A DNA stretch of 64,000 nucleotides. Origin: Tipula vernalis. Its lineage: Eukaryota; Arthropoda; Insecta; Diptera; Tipulidae. The translations under genes and the position numbers were made by a program. Positions within the stretch are counted from its first letter, which is position 1, and every line of letters begins with the position of its first letter. Positions 17,136 through 28,620 of this stretch are shown one piece after another. Where the stretch lies: contig OY282559.1 of assembly GCA_958295665.1 (NCBI GenBank), positions 127,447,605-127,511,604 on the forward strand. The letters run 5' to 3'. A model generated the notes under the pieces. The model was not told the DNA's origin. It made no database searches and saw nothing but the letters and a program-made list of their open reading frames with translations.

Positions 17136-20100
17136 TCAAAAGTCGAAACTGTTTTTAGACGGTAGATACATTCCCGTCGAAAAAAAAATTAGTGTAAAAA
17201 GAACCGTGTAAAAACAGGTTTAGGTGTATATCATTTTTGTGATTTCATTGATATTTTTATTTTGAAAAATACAAGAAAATAGGCTGTTATGAAGTCAAAT
17301 AGGTCAATAGTTTTTCTTTATTTTGTTACCTACTATTTCTGCAATTTTTGTACTTTGAAAGTTTTAACTTGTTCTGCCATCCATGTAATATTTTTTTACT
17401 TAATAAGGAAGGTGCCCCAAGTATTTTTTTTTATTTCTTGTTTTCAAGTTTTCGTTCTCTAAATCCATTTTTATAAATATCTCGTATACAATTAAAAATT
17501 ATTTGATAAATCTGGACTTAAGGTTTGCATCACCTAGTGAAAATACATATTTTCGAGGGTAGATTTTACCATTTAGATTATAGACTTAGCTAATACCAGA
17601 CTCATATTTTTATGTACTCCTTAATATATTAAACTTTAAAACAATCGATAAAGTAGACCAGGGGTACCTTCCTACTTAATGTGACTTATTTTATTTTTTG
17701 GTTGAAATAATGAAAACAATTTTCTTAAACGATGTCAACATTATGTTTAAATTCAAACAATTATGGAAATATCTCAAAGATCATAATTAGAATTTTTTTA
17801 ATGATTTCCCATGAAATGTTTTATTATTTCCTCTTTTCTATTTCCTTTATATATGCTCGGTTTTCTACATTACAACTTTGTAACCGCCTTTGTCAAATCG
17901 CAAATTTTCTACATTTATTTCAAAAACTTTTAATTGGGTGTCCTCTTTAAATATAATTAAATACAAATCTAAAATTTTTTATAAACTTACATTAACTTTT
18001 GTTGTTGTGACTTAAATTAATTATATTTACGAATTCATGAGGCATTATTTCGAAAATTTTCTAGACAAGTAGATTTCGTAAATTGCAACTTTAAAAACTT
18101 TTAATACGTATTATCAACTTTTTAATTTCTACGAATAAAAATTTTTTGTAGCGTAAAAAGCTTCAATTAATATAGATGAATTTTAATTTTTGATGCCTTT
18201 GAATTGTAAACCATTTTTTGATAATTTAAACGGCACAACAAAATAATAAAAATACATGTTCTACGAAACGTTAAAGCTCTAATGGGTAACGTACTAAACT
18301 TCTCTACAATATTATTATTAACAATCACGTCACAAACCTTTTGAACTTTATCCGCAAAACAAATTGTTGTCTTAACAACTCAACATTCCCGTATTACACG
18401 AAACCCCAAAAAAGGAAAAACTTTAATTGACATATTGAAATATTGGTCCAAAACTTTCATCGTTCAAATTTTCGTCATAAGATCGATTTTTCGAAGCATC
18501 AAAAACTTTTCCATTATAATATGGAATCAAGCTTTTTATAGATGTTATTATTGTTGTTGCTGCCATAAACTTCTTCAAACAATTTATATTTGTGCTTTAA
18601 TCAGAAAAAGTTTATTTTTTTTTTGCTTACTATACCTACACTCAGTCTCATCCGCAAAAAAAAAAGAAACAAACTCAGATGGAACAAATTCGTTTTTTTT
18701 TATTTTTTGGAACATAACATGATTATGAATTATATAGAATGTTGGGATACGATATATTAAAAGGAAAACATAATATATAAAATATCCTTATTAATAATAA
18801 AATAAGGAATATAATAACAACAACACTTAAATTATGTGGATGGATATATAAAATATAAATAAACACGAATCGGGCGCTACATCAATCCAATGTATGGTAA
18901 ATAATGTACATTTATTTAGATGTAGATATAGTTGGAATGCCACTTTTTGCTGTAAGTTGTAATATTTTCGTTTCATTTTGCTGAATACTCGTGTAGTGTT
19001 TCCTTAATACACATCTGTCATCAAAAAATGAAATGGAACAGCACCAAAACAAGCTACACACACACAACACAAATTAAATTGGATTTTTTGTTATAACAAA
19101 ATGCTTCTTTATAAAATATAGTGGTTTAGCAATATTTAAAAGTCAAAAAATTTTTGTTTAAAATGCGTACTGTTGTGTTGCCTTGGCACAAAATCATCAA
19201 AGAGCAATGCAACATAAACATACATCAAAAAGACTAATTAAAAAAAATCAGAATTCTAATTAGTTTTTTTGTGGTATCTGTGGTTTACAAATACGAGTAC
19301 ATACATGCTTTATACAACACCACATAAAAAATCACTCATTTTTGATTGATCGATATGGCTTGTGTATTCTCAAACCTATAAATTTTACCTTTCCACAAAA
19401 TTTTGTTTATAAAATAGTTTTGTCACTATAACTATCCAAAACCACATTTACAAAGCGTGAAAAAAAAAATCACAACAATTTTCGTTATCATAATTTAATA
19501 TGGCTTATGTATATCTATGTATGTGTAATTGTCTATTTGTGCGAATATTTTTCCATCATTGATCCATTTGAAATCGAAGAAAACGCAAAGAGGAATTTAT
19601 ATTTTTTCCAGCATCAATTCTTAAAATAACAATAATAATGATTATAATGATAATAATAACAACAACAATAATATCATAAGAGATAAGATAATCATCAGAA
19701 ATCATAAAATATACGCCAACAACAACAAACGGAGGAAACAAAATAAAACGGAAAAATAATTTTGATGTGCGGAAAATGTTTACTCGTAAAGTGGTTTTGT
19801 ACCAATCCATTTTCGTTTTGTTCGTTCTTTACATTTTGGTGTGTCTGTGTGTGTATAGTATGGCGGGCGGTTGTGTTTACTGTATACTAGATTTGGATGA
19901 TGAAGAAAATATTTTTTTTTTTGAGCTAAACACACATATTTTTGTTTTAAATCAAGTCGAATAAATCAAATCGGATAAATTTTAATTTCAACAAAAAACA
20001 AAAAAAAAACGGAAAAATTGATTTTCCCTGCGCGTATTTAGGTATATCTTAAATCCCTGTGAAATTGAAATCACATTGTGAATGTTTTTTTTTTTTATTT

Positions 20101-21990
20101 TTCCGTCTGATATTCTTAGCACACAGAATTTTTTTGTTGTTGTGTTTGTTTGCTCGCAATGCTAAGTGATTATAGATAAGAGATTTATAATATTGAAAGT
20201 ATTTTAGAACGTGTGTGCGAGTTTTTTATGTGTATTAATATCAGATAAAAGATAAACGGTTTAATACTGCAGGATCAAAATTGTACGCTTGAGGAGCTTT
20301 TAAACAGGAGTTTTAATAATTCAATTCTAAAGTAATAAAATCAATGTCATTGTGTAGAAAATACAATTTTATACCACAGGCCCTATGAAAAATGTTTGAA
20401 ATTTAAAGCTTTTCTAATATAACCTTTACCTTAATTAATACAACTGTAGAGCTTTCCAACGAAGACTTCATTTGTGAGCCTTTCAAATAAATTTTAGCTT
20501 TCATATTTTTTCTTATGTTTCATGGAATCGATAATTTTTAATTTTTATTTCTTCTATAGACCTGGATCATGTTAAAAAAAATTTACGACAGTTAATTTAT
20601 GATTGCCCCATTCCTGAGGATTTCGAAAAAATTCAAATATTGTGAAAAACATTTCGAAATGTTCCGCCATAATTTTAGAAACTCTTGCCTATATGCTTTT
20701 TCGATTATTCTTCTAAGCTCGATATTCTCTAAACAACTTCTAATATCGCTAAACGTCACCTAAAATATTGTTCTTTGATCCGCAAAAACTGTGTCTATCC
20801 GTTTATGGATAAATTAAATGATTTTCGCTTCAACAAAATCCAAATACGCCGATAAAAACAATTTCAGACTTTAAATGAGAGATTTACGATATTGAATTCA
20901 AGTATGTTTGTAAATTGAATGAAGTAAATAATATCACAACTAATCTATTAAAAACGATTGTAAAAGAGACTTCAAAATCTGTACAATGCTTAACATTCTC
21001 AAAAAACTAAAAAGCCAATTTGTGACTTTTATTGTTGATGAATTTGTTTGGGTTGAATTCGAAATTTGTCAACCTTTCTGCGAAATTAACAACTATCAAT
21101 TATTATTAAAGCAACTCAATAGTTAAGATTTGTATAGGCTGACCGAAGAATTTATTAATAATTCGGAAGTATCTGAAATATTGCAAAAATTTAAAATAAT
21201 TAAAATAATTTATCCAACTACGGCAAAACTAGTTGACATGTGAGTACGTACCTGGATAATACCTGGATTAAGCGAGTCAGAACGAAACGCTAGCATTGCC
21301 ATGCAGCATAAATGATACAATGCGCTTTTAGGTCCGTCAACTATTGGCAACATCTTGACTAAAAATAAACTTACTGTTTCCTGAATGCAGTCGATTTATG
21401 AAAAATTTCCTGGCAATTTGTCGAATCGAATGTCATTCTTACAACAGTAAATTTGAAAAACCAACATGTTGTAGGTACCTGAAAGCACCTAATGCCAAGC
21501 AGTTAATGGTAGCACCAGAAGTGAAAGCTTCATGAACTAACAATATCCATATTTAATGGCCAATATACCGAATGGCAAACCTATTACCAATTGTTTACCA
21601 AACAACAGCACCTCACCAATCTAAATCCAGTGCAAAATATAAAGGGCTGAAACCTCATGAGGTGGTCAGAACTTCGGTCTTCATTAATTCAACTCCCACA
21701 TTAATCCCGAAACGAATCTCTAAAGTCAATCTTCAGTTCAGCCTTCAACTCAATATATAAATCAACTACCACCTCAATCGCAACATAATTCTAACCACAT
21801 TCATCAAATTAACCGCCAACCAAACCCTCAAATCAATCATCAAATTAACCCCAAATCAACTTTCAAATTATTCAACTCTTAAATAATTCCCCAACCGAAC
21901 AACTCACTTAACCCCAATGCAGGCTAACTAAACCCTAACTCAACTTCAACTCAACTTAGCTCGAACCAAATCTCAACCATCTGCTCAACT
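17136..21990. other. AT-rich non-coding DNA
   Basis: About 4.9 kb with no frame that resembles a known protein. Short open frames are low-complexity translations of A/T tracts. It contains AAC/AAT-type tracts near 19620-19670, and two partly complementary stretches at 17400-17417 and 17659-17680 (GGAAGGTGCCCC versus its complement) that could bound a small MITE. From about 21700 the sequence becomes a CAACTCAACT/CCTAAC-like low-complexity tract. It could be intergenic or intronic. Confidence 0.55.
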
Positions 21991-22212
21991 CATACCATCA
22001 TACCAACATACCATTTTACCGTCATATAGTCACCATCATACCATCATACCATCATACTATCATACCATCATACCATCATATCATACCATCATACCATCAT
22101 ACCACCATACCATCATACCATCGTACCATCATACCATCATCATCATCATCATACCACCATCACCATCACACAATTCTTATAAACCAACCATCATACCATT
22201 ATACCATCATAC
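21991..22212. repeat. Minisatellite of CATACCAT-type units
   Basis: About 220 bp of mostly perfect CATACCATCATACCAT repeats, with an embedded CAT run at 22137-22153 and occasional single-base variants (CATATCAT, CGTACCAT). Confidence 0.95.
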
Positions 22213-22239
22213 TAACCGTCAACAAAACTCGACCAAATT

Positions 22240-22640
22240 TTTGAAGTGATTTTCCTGATTATCATCTGTCACATGTCAAATTTTATGATAATCGGTTAAG
22301 AAATAGCCAAGTTCCATCTTACTTTGCCATATTCCACAACAATATACAAAATCACTTTAGAATCCCATTTTCATAGCAGATGTCAAACTTCACTCAAATC
22401 CGTTAAGAAATAGCCAAGTTTCGTCCGAATTGGCCATATTCCAGAAATTCATTTAGAAATCATTTTGGAATCCCATTTACAACGCACATGTGCAATTTTA
22501 TCATAATCGGTTAAGGAACAGCCAAGTTCCATCTTACCTGGCCATATTCCAGAACTTCGTTTAAAAATCATTTCAATATCCCATTTTCATTGGGAATTAC
22601 GGATTTGATAATAATCGGATAAGAAATAGAATCCCAAATA
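22240..22640. repeat. Four tandem units of about 105 bp
   Basis: Four diverged units share ATCATTT..GAATCCCATTTTCAT, CACATGTCAAATTTTAT, ATAATCGGTTAAGAAATAGCC and AAGTTCCATCTTACCTGGCC with ATATTCCAGAA. The block sits between two stretches of CAACTCAACTTAACCC-like low-complexity sequence (about 21700-21990 and 22650-22870). Confidence 0.85.
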
Positions 22641-22879
22641 AATTTTTTTATTCAACTTAACCCTAATTCAACTCGCAAACGGAACCCAACTTAACCCTTA
22701 ACTAAACCGTAAACTTTACGCCAAACTCACTCCTCAAACCAGCATATATAAAATATTGTTCAACAACTCACTATATCTTATCCAGCCCCAACTCAACTCC
22801 AACTCAACTTAAACTCAACCCGCAAATTTGATCCCTAACTAAACATTCAATTCAACCTCAAACTCAATACCCAACGCAA

Positions 22880-23439
22880 TATTCAAAAGAGCATATATAC
22901 ATTTTTTTAAATATTTCTAATTCGTATGGTAGGTACCAGACCCTCTTGACGCACAGGTTCCAGAAGCTTTTCAAATCTCGGCCTTGACCATAGAAACAGA
23001 TTGGCAAAAAAAAATCTGAATCGAACAAGTCATTCTCGAGATACCATGGGTACAGCCATTCAGACCTCCAGACATCAAACATCCAGACAGACGGATGGAC
23101 ATTTTTTTTTTTTTGCTTTGTTAGACTCAGGGACTTTCAAAACGTCGAAAAAAGTGATTTTGGACCAACTAAATTTTTGATCACTTTTGACAGGATTTCA
23201 ATACTTTGGTTTTTTAGACCGAAGTAAATTACAATTCTTGGTGAATTCACTTGGGTAGGAACCGACACGGTTAATAAGCCACATGGATATTACCGATGGA
23301 CCGATATGACCGTAAACGCCATATTTTGAATAAATTTATTCAGATGATTTTGGATCAACCAAGTACATATTTCGAAACATGTTTCATGTTTATATACATA
23401 TCACATCATATATGTTAGGAAATGTAGCCGACCGGATTT
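22880..23439. other. No gene recognised
   Basis: Contains the phrase CAGACAGACGGATGGACAT at 23083-23101 followed by a T run. Similar phrases are seen in dispersed insect repeats, but no element edges could be set. Confidence 0.4.
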
Positions 23440-25035
23440 CAGCATAAATTTAATCCAAATGATAAGTATCATACCTCTCGATATATTAACTGCAGAACTT
23501 ATTTTGCAAATATGACTTTAGATCCGAACTTTTCTTATTTTTCCGTTTAATTTTATTAATATGATTGGTTCAGGAAAGTTGAGAGTTAAGTAATAACCCC
23601 AAATAACGAACACAGTTAACACGTTTAATTGATTCGTTCCTGAACCCAATTTCATCAAATATTAGTAATGGTTTGTGTTTAAGGTAGAATATATAAAATT
23701 AGATTTAGAAATATTCCATACTAGCTTACTAGTTTGTTGCGTTCATGCCATTCATTGATAGTAGCCAAATCCCTCTCCATGTAAATGAGGGTGGCATCAT
23801 CTGCAATTAGCTGGATTTTACCTGTTAGATTTAAATCAAACAAGTTATTTACATGAGGGACACCAACGGATGCATTCATTTCATATGATTCATGTGTACC
23901 AATGCAAATTGTCTGCTTCCTATCAGTTAAATAATTTTTTAACCATTTTAAAGCAATGCCAGAGATCCCAAAATTCATAAGGTCTAAGAATACGCATGCT
24001 GTGGCATATTTATTTTCAATAGATATGTAAATACCTTCGGCAAGATTTAGTACAGCCGAAGTAGTATTACAGTTTTTGGTAAACCCAAACTGATTTCTGT
24101 AGATGAGTTTATTAAAATCAAGATGGTCTACTAATATTGTATGAATTACTCGTTCCAATATTTTAGAGAGAGCTGGAAGAATAGAGATTGATCAATAATT
24201 ATTGATTAACAAACTATCACCAGATTTCAGTATGGGAATAACACGAGCTATTTTAAGAAACGCTAGATTTTACTAGTAATGAAGGTGATATAATATCAAT
24301 CAAACTTTTAAGCGTACTGCCTGTTATATAATCGTAACCGGGTGAGGCGGATAATTTCAGTCTATTTATAATGTTTCTAAGTTCCTCAATAGTTACTAGT
24401 TCTATAGCTATCAGTGGTTCAATAATTAAATGATGAGATTTAATTAAATATATTGCACATTTGTTTGGGATTCCTAGTATTGATATTTAACTGGGTGGTA
24501 TAATAACAATTCTTAGCGTTTCGAACTAATTGTCTAATTTCGGTTATGTAATTTATAATACTTATCACGAAGTTTTGATTGCTTCGTAAGTTGAGTAGTG
24601 AACTATGGTAGTAGTAGTTGTTATCTTTTGTATCTTTAATTGAAGTAACAATAAAGTCATATAGCGAATTAAAATTAGGAATGGTTGATGAACCAAATTT
24701 ATCCTGGATAGCAGACAATACTTTATCAAAGTTAATAGTAGTACTAGAACAAATTGAATTGACTGTCTTTTTTGGTAAAACAAAGTTTGCTAACATATAT
24801 CGATGGTCACTGATACTAGTATCACCATAGAACACGTACAATTTTTTTTGTGGTTAGATAAAATGTGATCTATTATCGTTCTAGTGGAGCTTGAAATCTG
24901 AGTAGCAAATAACTTTTTGCATACATTTATAATAAAGTAGTTGTTTAAGAGTAATGTTGAAATGTAATTACCTAGTTGAGTTCGTGAACTGGTTTTTGCT
25001 CAAAGTGTCAATATTAAGATCACCTACAACCTACT
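23440..25035 (-). mobile_element. CR1/jockey-like LINE relic, ORF2 with internal deletions
   Basis: On the minus strand: endonuclease remnants (GDLNIDTLSKN near 25030, STRTIIDHILSN near 24890, SISDHRYM near 24815), linker to RT (24800-24440), fingers with SPGYDYITGSTLKS near 24340, RT palm (24158-23721) and thumb (CVRYLGLLLNSQL near 23600). Two segments of the palm are missing in frame: FLDL passes straight to MNFG, skipping the usual KAFD block, and GVP passes to VNNLF, skipping the QGS-LGPLLF-YIND block; the downstream ADDATLIY is kept. Several stops and frameshifts occur elsewhere. Without the KAFD aspartate it cannot have polymerase activity. Both ends are undefined. Confidence 0.85.
23721..24158 (-). 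pseudogene. CR1-like RT palm with two in-frame deletions
   Basis: A 145-codon open stretch containing RNQFGFTKNCNTTSAVLNL, ATACVFLDL, GISGIALKWLKNYLTDRKQ, a GVP motif and ADDATLIY. Compared with the usual LINE order, about 20 residues are absent after FLDL and about 15-20 after GVP, both without frame loss. The remaining ADD box is intact. Confidence 0.82.
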
Positions 25036-25339
25036 TTGGTTTTTATAAGCAGAGGACCAAAAATTGCCAATTCCTCTATGAAAAATATTCCTAAAATTCT
25101 TGATTTTGGTCAAAACAAGCTAGTTACTACAAAAAAGTGATTAAAAGTAAGTAGCAAAAAGTAAGATGTAAATAGCCACTTTTGATCGGACACTCCTCAA
25201 CTTATGGTCTCAAATACCGATATCGACTTAGGATGATTTTAAAAGTTTAAATTCTTCTGCTAGACCCGTGCATATATGGGGTTTGTAATTCGATGGTTCT
25301 ACGTCGGAAAAAACTGATATCGAACGTTTTTTATATCGA

Positions 25340-25567
25340 GTGGAACGGTCGGCCGCCCACTATAATGTGTCGCAAATTAGTTTGGTCGAAGAATTAGGGG
25401 CTCTTCTTCAAGGAGAAGCTCTCGAATGGTACTGGCTGTTTATGGAGCGTAACGGTTCCGTTACATGGCTACAATTACGCGCAGAACTGATTCGAAGATT
25501 TCAACGGCATTTAAAGGAGGACGATATTATTCAAGAATTGGGTAATCAGCAAGAAATCATTTTATGA
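25340..25567 (+). pseudogene. gypsy-2 gag fragment
   Basis: 75 codons with LLQGEALEWYWLF and TWLQLRAELIRRFQ, the pattern of the retrotransposon gag (capsid) domain. The upstream part is missing or unreadable. The zinc-knuckle region follows after a stop at 25565-25567. Confidence 0.75.
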
Positions 25568-25994
25568 ACCTGAATAATTTAATGATTTGTTGGGATTGCC
25601 ACGACATAGGACATCGTTTCCATACACATTTTTTGCTACGGTTGTGGTACGGAAAATGTAATAAAGCCGAATTGTTCGAAATGTAATCCAGTAAAATCGG
25701 GAAACGTGCCGCAGGAAAACCGATTGACTGGGCGAACGTTTTTCCAAAGCCCAACACAACTCAGATCCAACAGCGCAATTAAATAGCCAAGACATCTTAA
25801 TACAAAACTCTCAAAAGTTTATATCCAACGCTGTTTCCACAATTTCTTCTATATCACTACCTACATTAGCTACTTATTCTCGAAGCGCTCGTTATTGGTA
25901 TAATCGACGGAAAATTAAATCATGCATAGAATCGATTTTACAGGATGAAATTGATGGAAGACCATATGCTTAAGTGCTTTTTGGAGGTCAAATT

Positions 25995-26461
25995 ATGCGC
26001 GGATTACTGGATAGTGGTGCTAATATAAGCGTACTGGAGCAGAAAGTCACTCTTTTCTAAAGTGGTTTCAACATAAGTTTCATAGTTTGCCGACATACGT
26101 CCTAACAGCAAACGGACACAAAAATTCAATTCTCGGACACATCAATATACCGATAACTTATTTGAACAGAACACGTAATGTACATCTGCACGTCGCACCA
26201 GATTTAAAGCAGAGCTTATATCTCGATATCGACTTTTGGAAAGAATTTGTTTTATCTCCAGTAGTAGTCGAAGATATATATATAAGCCGCTTTCCAACCC
26301 CGACATTAGTAATCAGCATACCCTCCGATAAGCATCTTTGTGAGCTTAACCACCTTATTGAATTGTTTCCATCTTCTGATCTGATTCGTTTAGGCAAAAC
26401 CTCTTATACCACCCACATCATTAACGTCGGAATATCTACGCCTATTAAACAGAGGTATTAA
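25995..26461 (+). pseudogene. gypsy-2 retropepsin and linker
   Basis: GLLDSGANISVLEQ (25998-26045) is the aspartic protease active-site block. A frameshift near 26045 leads to 26087-26461, which encodes the rest (NGHKNSILGHINIPITY and YLDIDFWKEFVL, the flap/C-terminal ILG-type region) and the linker into RT. Confidence 0.8.
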
Positions 26462-26489
26462 GCTGTCTCGCTTGCCGTGCAAGCCGATA

Positions 26490-27722
26490 TAAATAAGGAG
26501 TTAGATTGAATGTTATCGCTGGGCGTTATTGAAGAAAGTAATAGCAGTTGGTGTTCGCCTGTCAATCTCATTAAAAAGCCCAATGGTAAACTAAGGCTCT
26601 GTTTGGATGCGCTTAAGCTAAACGCGGTAACTGTAAAAGATGCGTTTCCGCGATTGTTTATTAGGAAGACTAGATCAAACTAGATTTATTTCTAGTATTG
26701 ATCTAAAAGACGCCTTTTGGAAAATTCCTCTAGATGAAAAGTCCATGCAATATACCGATTTTACAGTTTAGGGAAGACCGTTGTATCAGTTTCGAGTCAT
26801 GCCATTCGGCTTATGCAATACGCCCCAGCGAATGTGCCGTCTGATGCACAGGATAATACCAGTTCATCTGCAGGATCGTGTCTTCCTGTATTTAGACGAC
26901 GTTTTGATCACCTCAGCTAGCATCGAGGAGCATTTTTCCTTATTAAAAGAAGTAGCAAGAATATTGAGGGAAGCTAACCTCACCATCAACATAAATAAAA
27001 GCAGGTTTATGATGAAATAGATAAAGTATCTTGGATATATTGTTGGTGATGGTGGCCTACACGTAGACCCTGAAAAAGTTTCCGCAATCGAAATCTACCT
27101 TGGTCCTCGTACACTGAAGCAAATTCACAGATTTCTTGGTATCACTGGATGGTACCGGCGTTTCATCGCTAACTATGCTACCATTAGTTCGCCTATTACG
27201 GATTTGTTGAAAAAGGGGCGAAAGTGCGTTTGGACAGAAGAAGCACAACTTGATTTTGTTGATTTCATGCCTGCTTTGATAACAGCTCCCGTTTTACGAA
27301 ATCCCGACTTCAAGAAAACCTTTTATCTTCAATGTGACACAAGCTCGACAGATGTTGGCAGCGTGTTGTTCCAGCGAGGGTTGGAAGATGAAGAATTTCA
27401 TATAGCCTACATATCAAAAAAAACTTAACAAAGCGCAGAGAAATTATTCAGTTACGGAGCTTGAGTGTTATGCTGTAATTTTAAGCATAAAACGATTTCG
27501 GGCTTACATAGAAGGATTTTATTTCGTGATTATCACCGATCATTCAAGTCTCCAGTGGCTCATGCCACAAAAAGACCTCTCCGGAAGCCTAGCACGCTGG
27601 AGCCTGAATTACAAGGGTCTGATTTTGAAATCCAGCATAGAAAAGGTTTCCAAAATATAGTACCGGATGCTTTGTCTCGTCTTGGTGTTGATCAAATCTT
27701 AACAGGTGACTTACATAGGTAA
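26490..27722 (+). pseudogene. gypsy-2 reverse transcriptase and RNase H
   Basis: The first part (26520-26780) is broken by stops but shows WCSPVNLIKKPNGKLRLCLD and SIDLKDAFWKIPLD. 26781-27020 encodes YQFRVMPFGLCNTPQ and FLYLDDVLITS (YxDD box). After a stop at 27018-27020 come IKYLGYIVGDGGLHVDP and FLGITGWYRRFI (connection). RNase H starts at 27204 with FYLQCDTSSTDVGSVLFQ, and EHNTK-type tether sequence with PDALSRLG near 27665-27690 ends it. Confidence 0.88.
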
Positions 27723-27910
27723 ATGATTTACAATTACACGTGAATTTGAATGCACCAGAATTTTCAACGAATAAAGAGTATGTTAACCAAATTTAAAGTT
27801 TTCAAAAACTACCTAGTGCAAATTCTAATCTACGGGTAGAAGATAACAAACTTATTATACGTTCATCCTATGGTACCCAGATTCATTATACCGATTTACC
27901 TGAATGGAAA

Positions 27911-28590
27911 TTGGTCATACCTAATTCAATGACTCAGAAACTGATGGAACAATCACACCCTCCTCCGTTATCTGCGCATTTTGGCTTTGAAAAGACATTG
28001 GAAAGACTTCGTAGATATTTTTACTGGCCCCACATGGCAAAGTGCATCAAAAATTATGTATCCCAATGCGAAATGTGCAAAATGTGTAAGCCTATATATT
28101 ATGCAACCCGTCTTCCAATGGGTAATTTCACAGAAGTGCACTATATCCATTTAAATGGTTATACATGGATTTCTTGGGCCCCTTATCCTCGTACCAAGCG
28201 TGGTAATGCCTTTTTTCTGGTTGTGCGTTGAGGAATGCCAATTCTGCCAGTCTAGTCGAATTCGTGGAAGGACAAATCTTCAACCTATTTTCAGTTCCGG
28301 AAACGGTTTTGACGGACAACGGAAAACAGTTCGTGTCAGTCCAGTTTAAAACACTACTCACAAAATATGGTGTGGACCATCGTACCACGCCCAAATATAC
28401 CCCACAATCGAACACATCCGAACGTGTTAAACGTTGTATTTTAACGGTTATTCGGTCGTACTTCAAGTCTGACCAGCGTGACTGGGATTCACACCTCAGT
28501 TAAATAGCTTCCGCTTTGCGGAATGTCGTACATGAGTCTACTGGCTATTCACCTCATTATTTAGTGTTTAAGGAGCATCAGAAAAATCAT
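27911..28590 (+). pseudogene. gypsy-2 integrase
   Basis: 27911-28231 holds the H2C2 zinc finger (HFGFEKTLERLRRYFYWPHM with CEMCKMCKP). A frameshift near 28230 leads to 28228-28503 with VLTDNGKQF (second catalytic Asp) and TPQSNTSERVKRCI (catalytic Glu). After a TAA, codons for VHEST and SPHYLVF continue to about 28590. The first catalytic Asp region is damaged. Confidence 0.87.
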
Positions 28591-28620
28591 GGTTCCGACA
28601 CAAGTTTTTAACATATCATA

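Larger units (their letters stand above)
25300..28620 (+). mobile_element. Ty3/gypsy retrotransposon relic (gypsy-2), plus strand
   Basis: Domain order is gag (25340-25567), zinc knuckle (CWDCHDIGH at 25588-25614 with further Cys pairs in an alternate frame), retropepsin (LLDSGANIS near 26004-26030), RT (about 26490-27060), RNase H (27200-27720) and integrase (27911-28590). Frameshifts and stops separate almost every domain. No LTR pair was found on either side. It is an old, nearly full-length coding relic. Confidence 0.9.

Noticed and set aside
19556..19964. Pair of opposite-strand frames with Ile/Val runs
   Set aside because: Translation of AAT/AAC trinucleotide tracts and T runs.
21991..22212. 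CRISPR-like array
   Set aside because: Repeats are a short simple minisatellite without spacers, in eukaryotic DNA.
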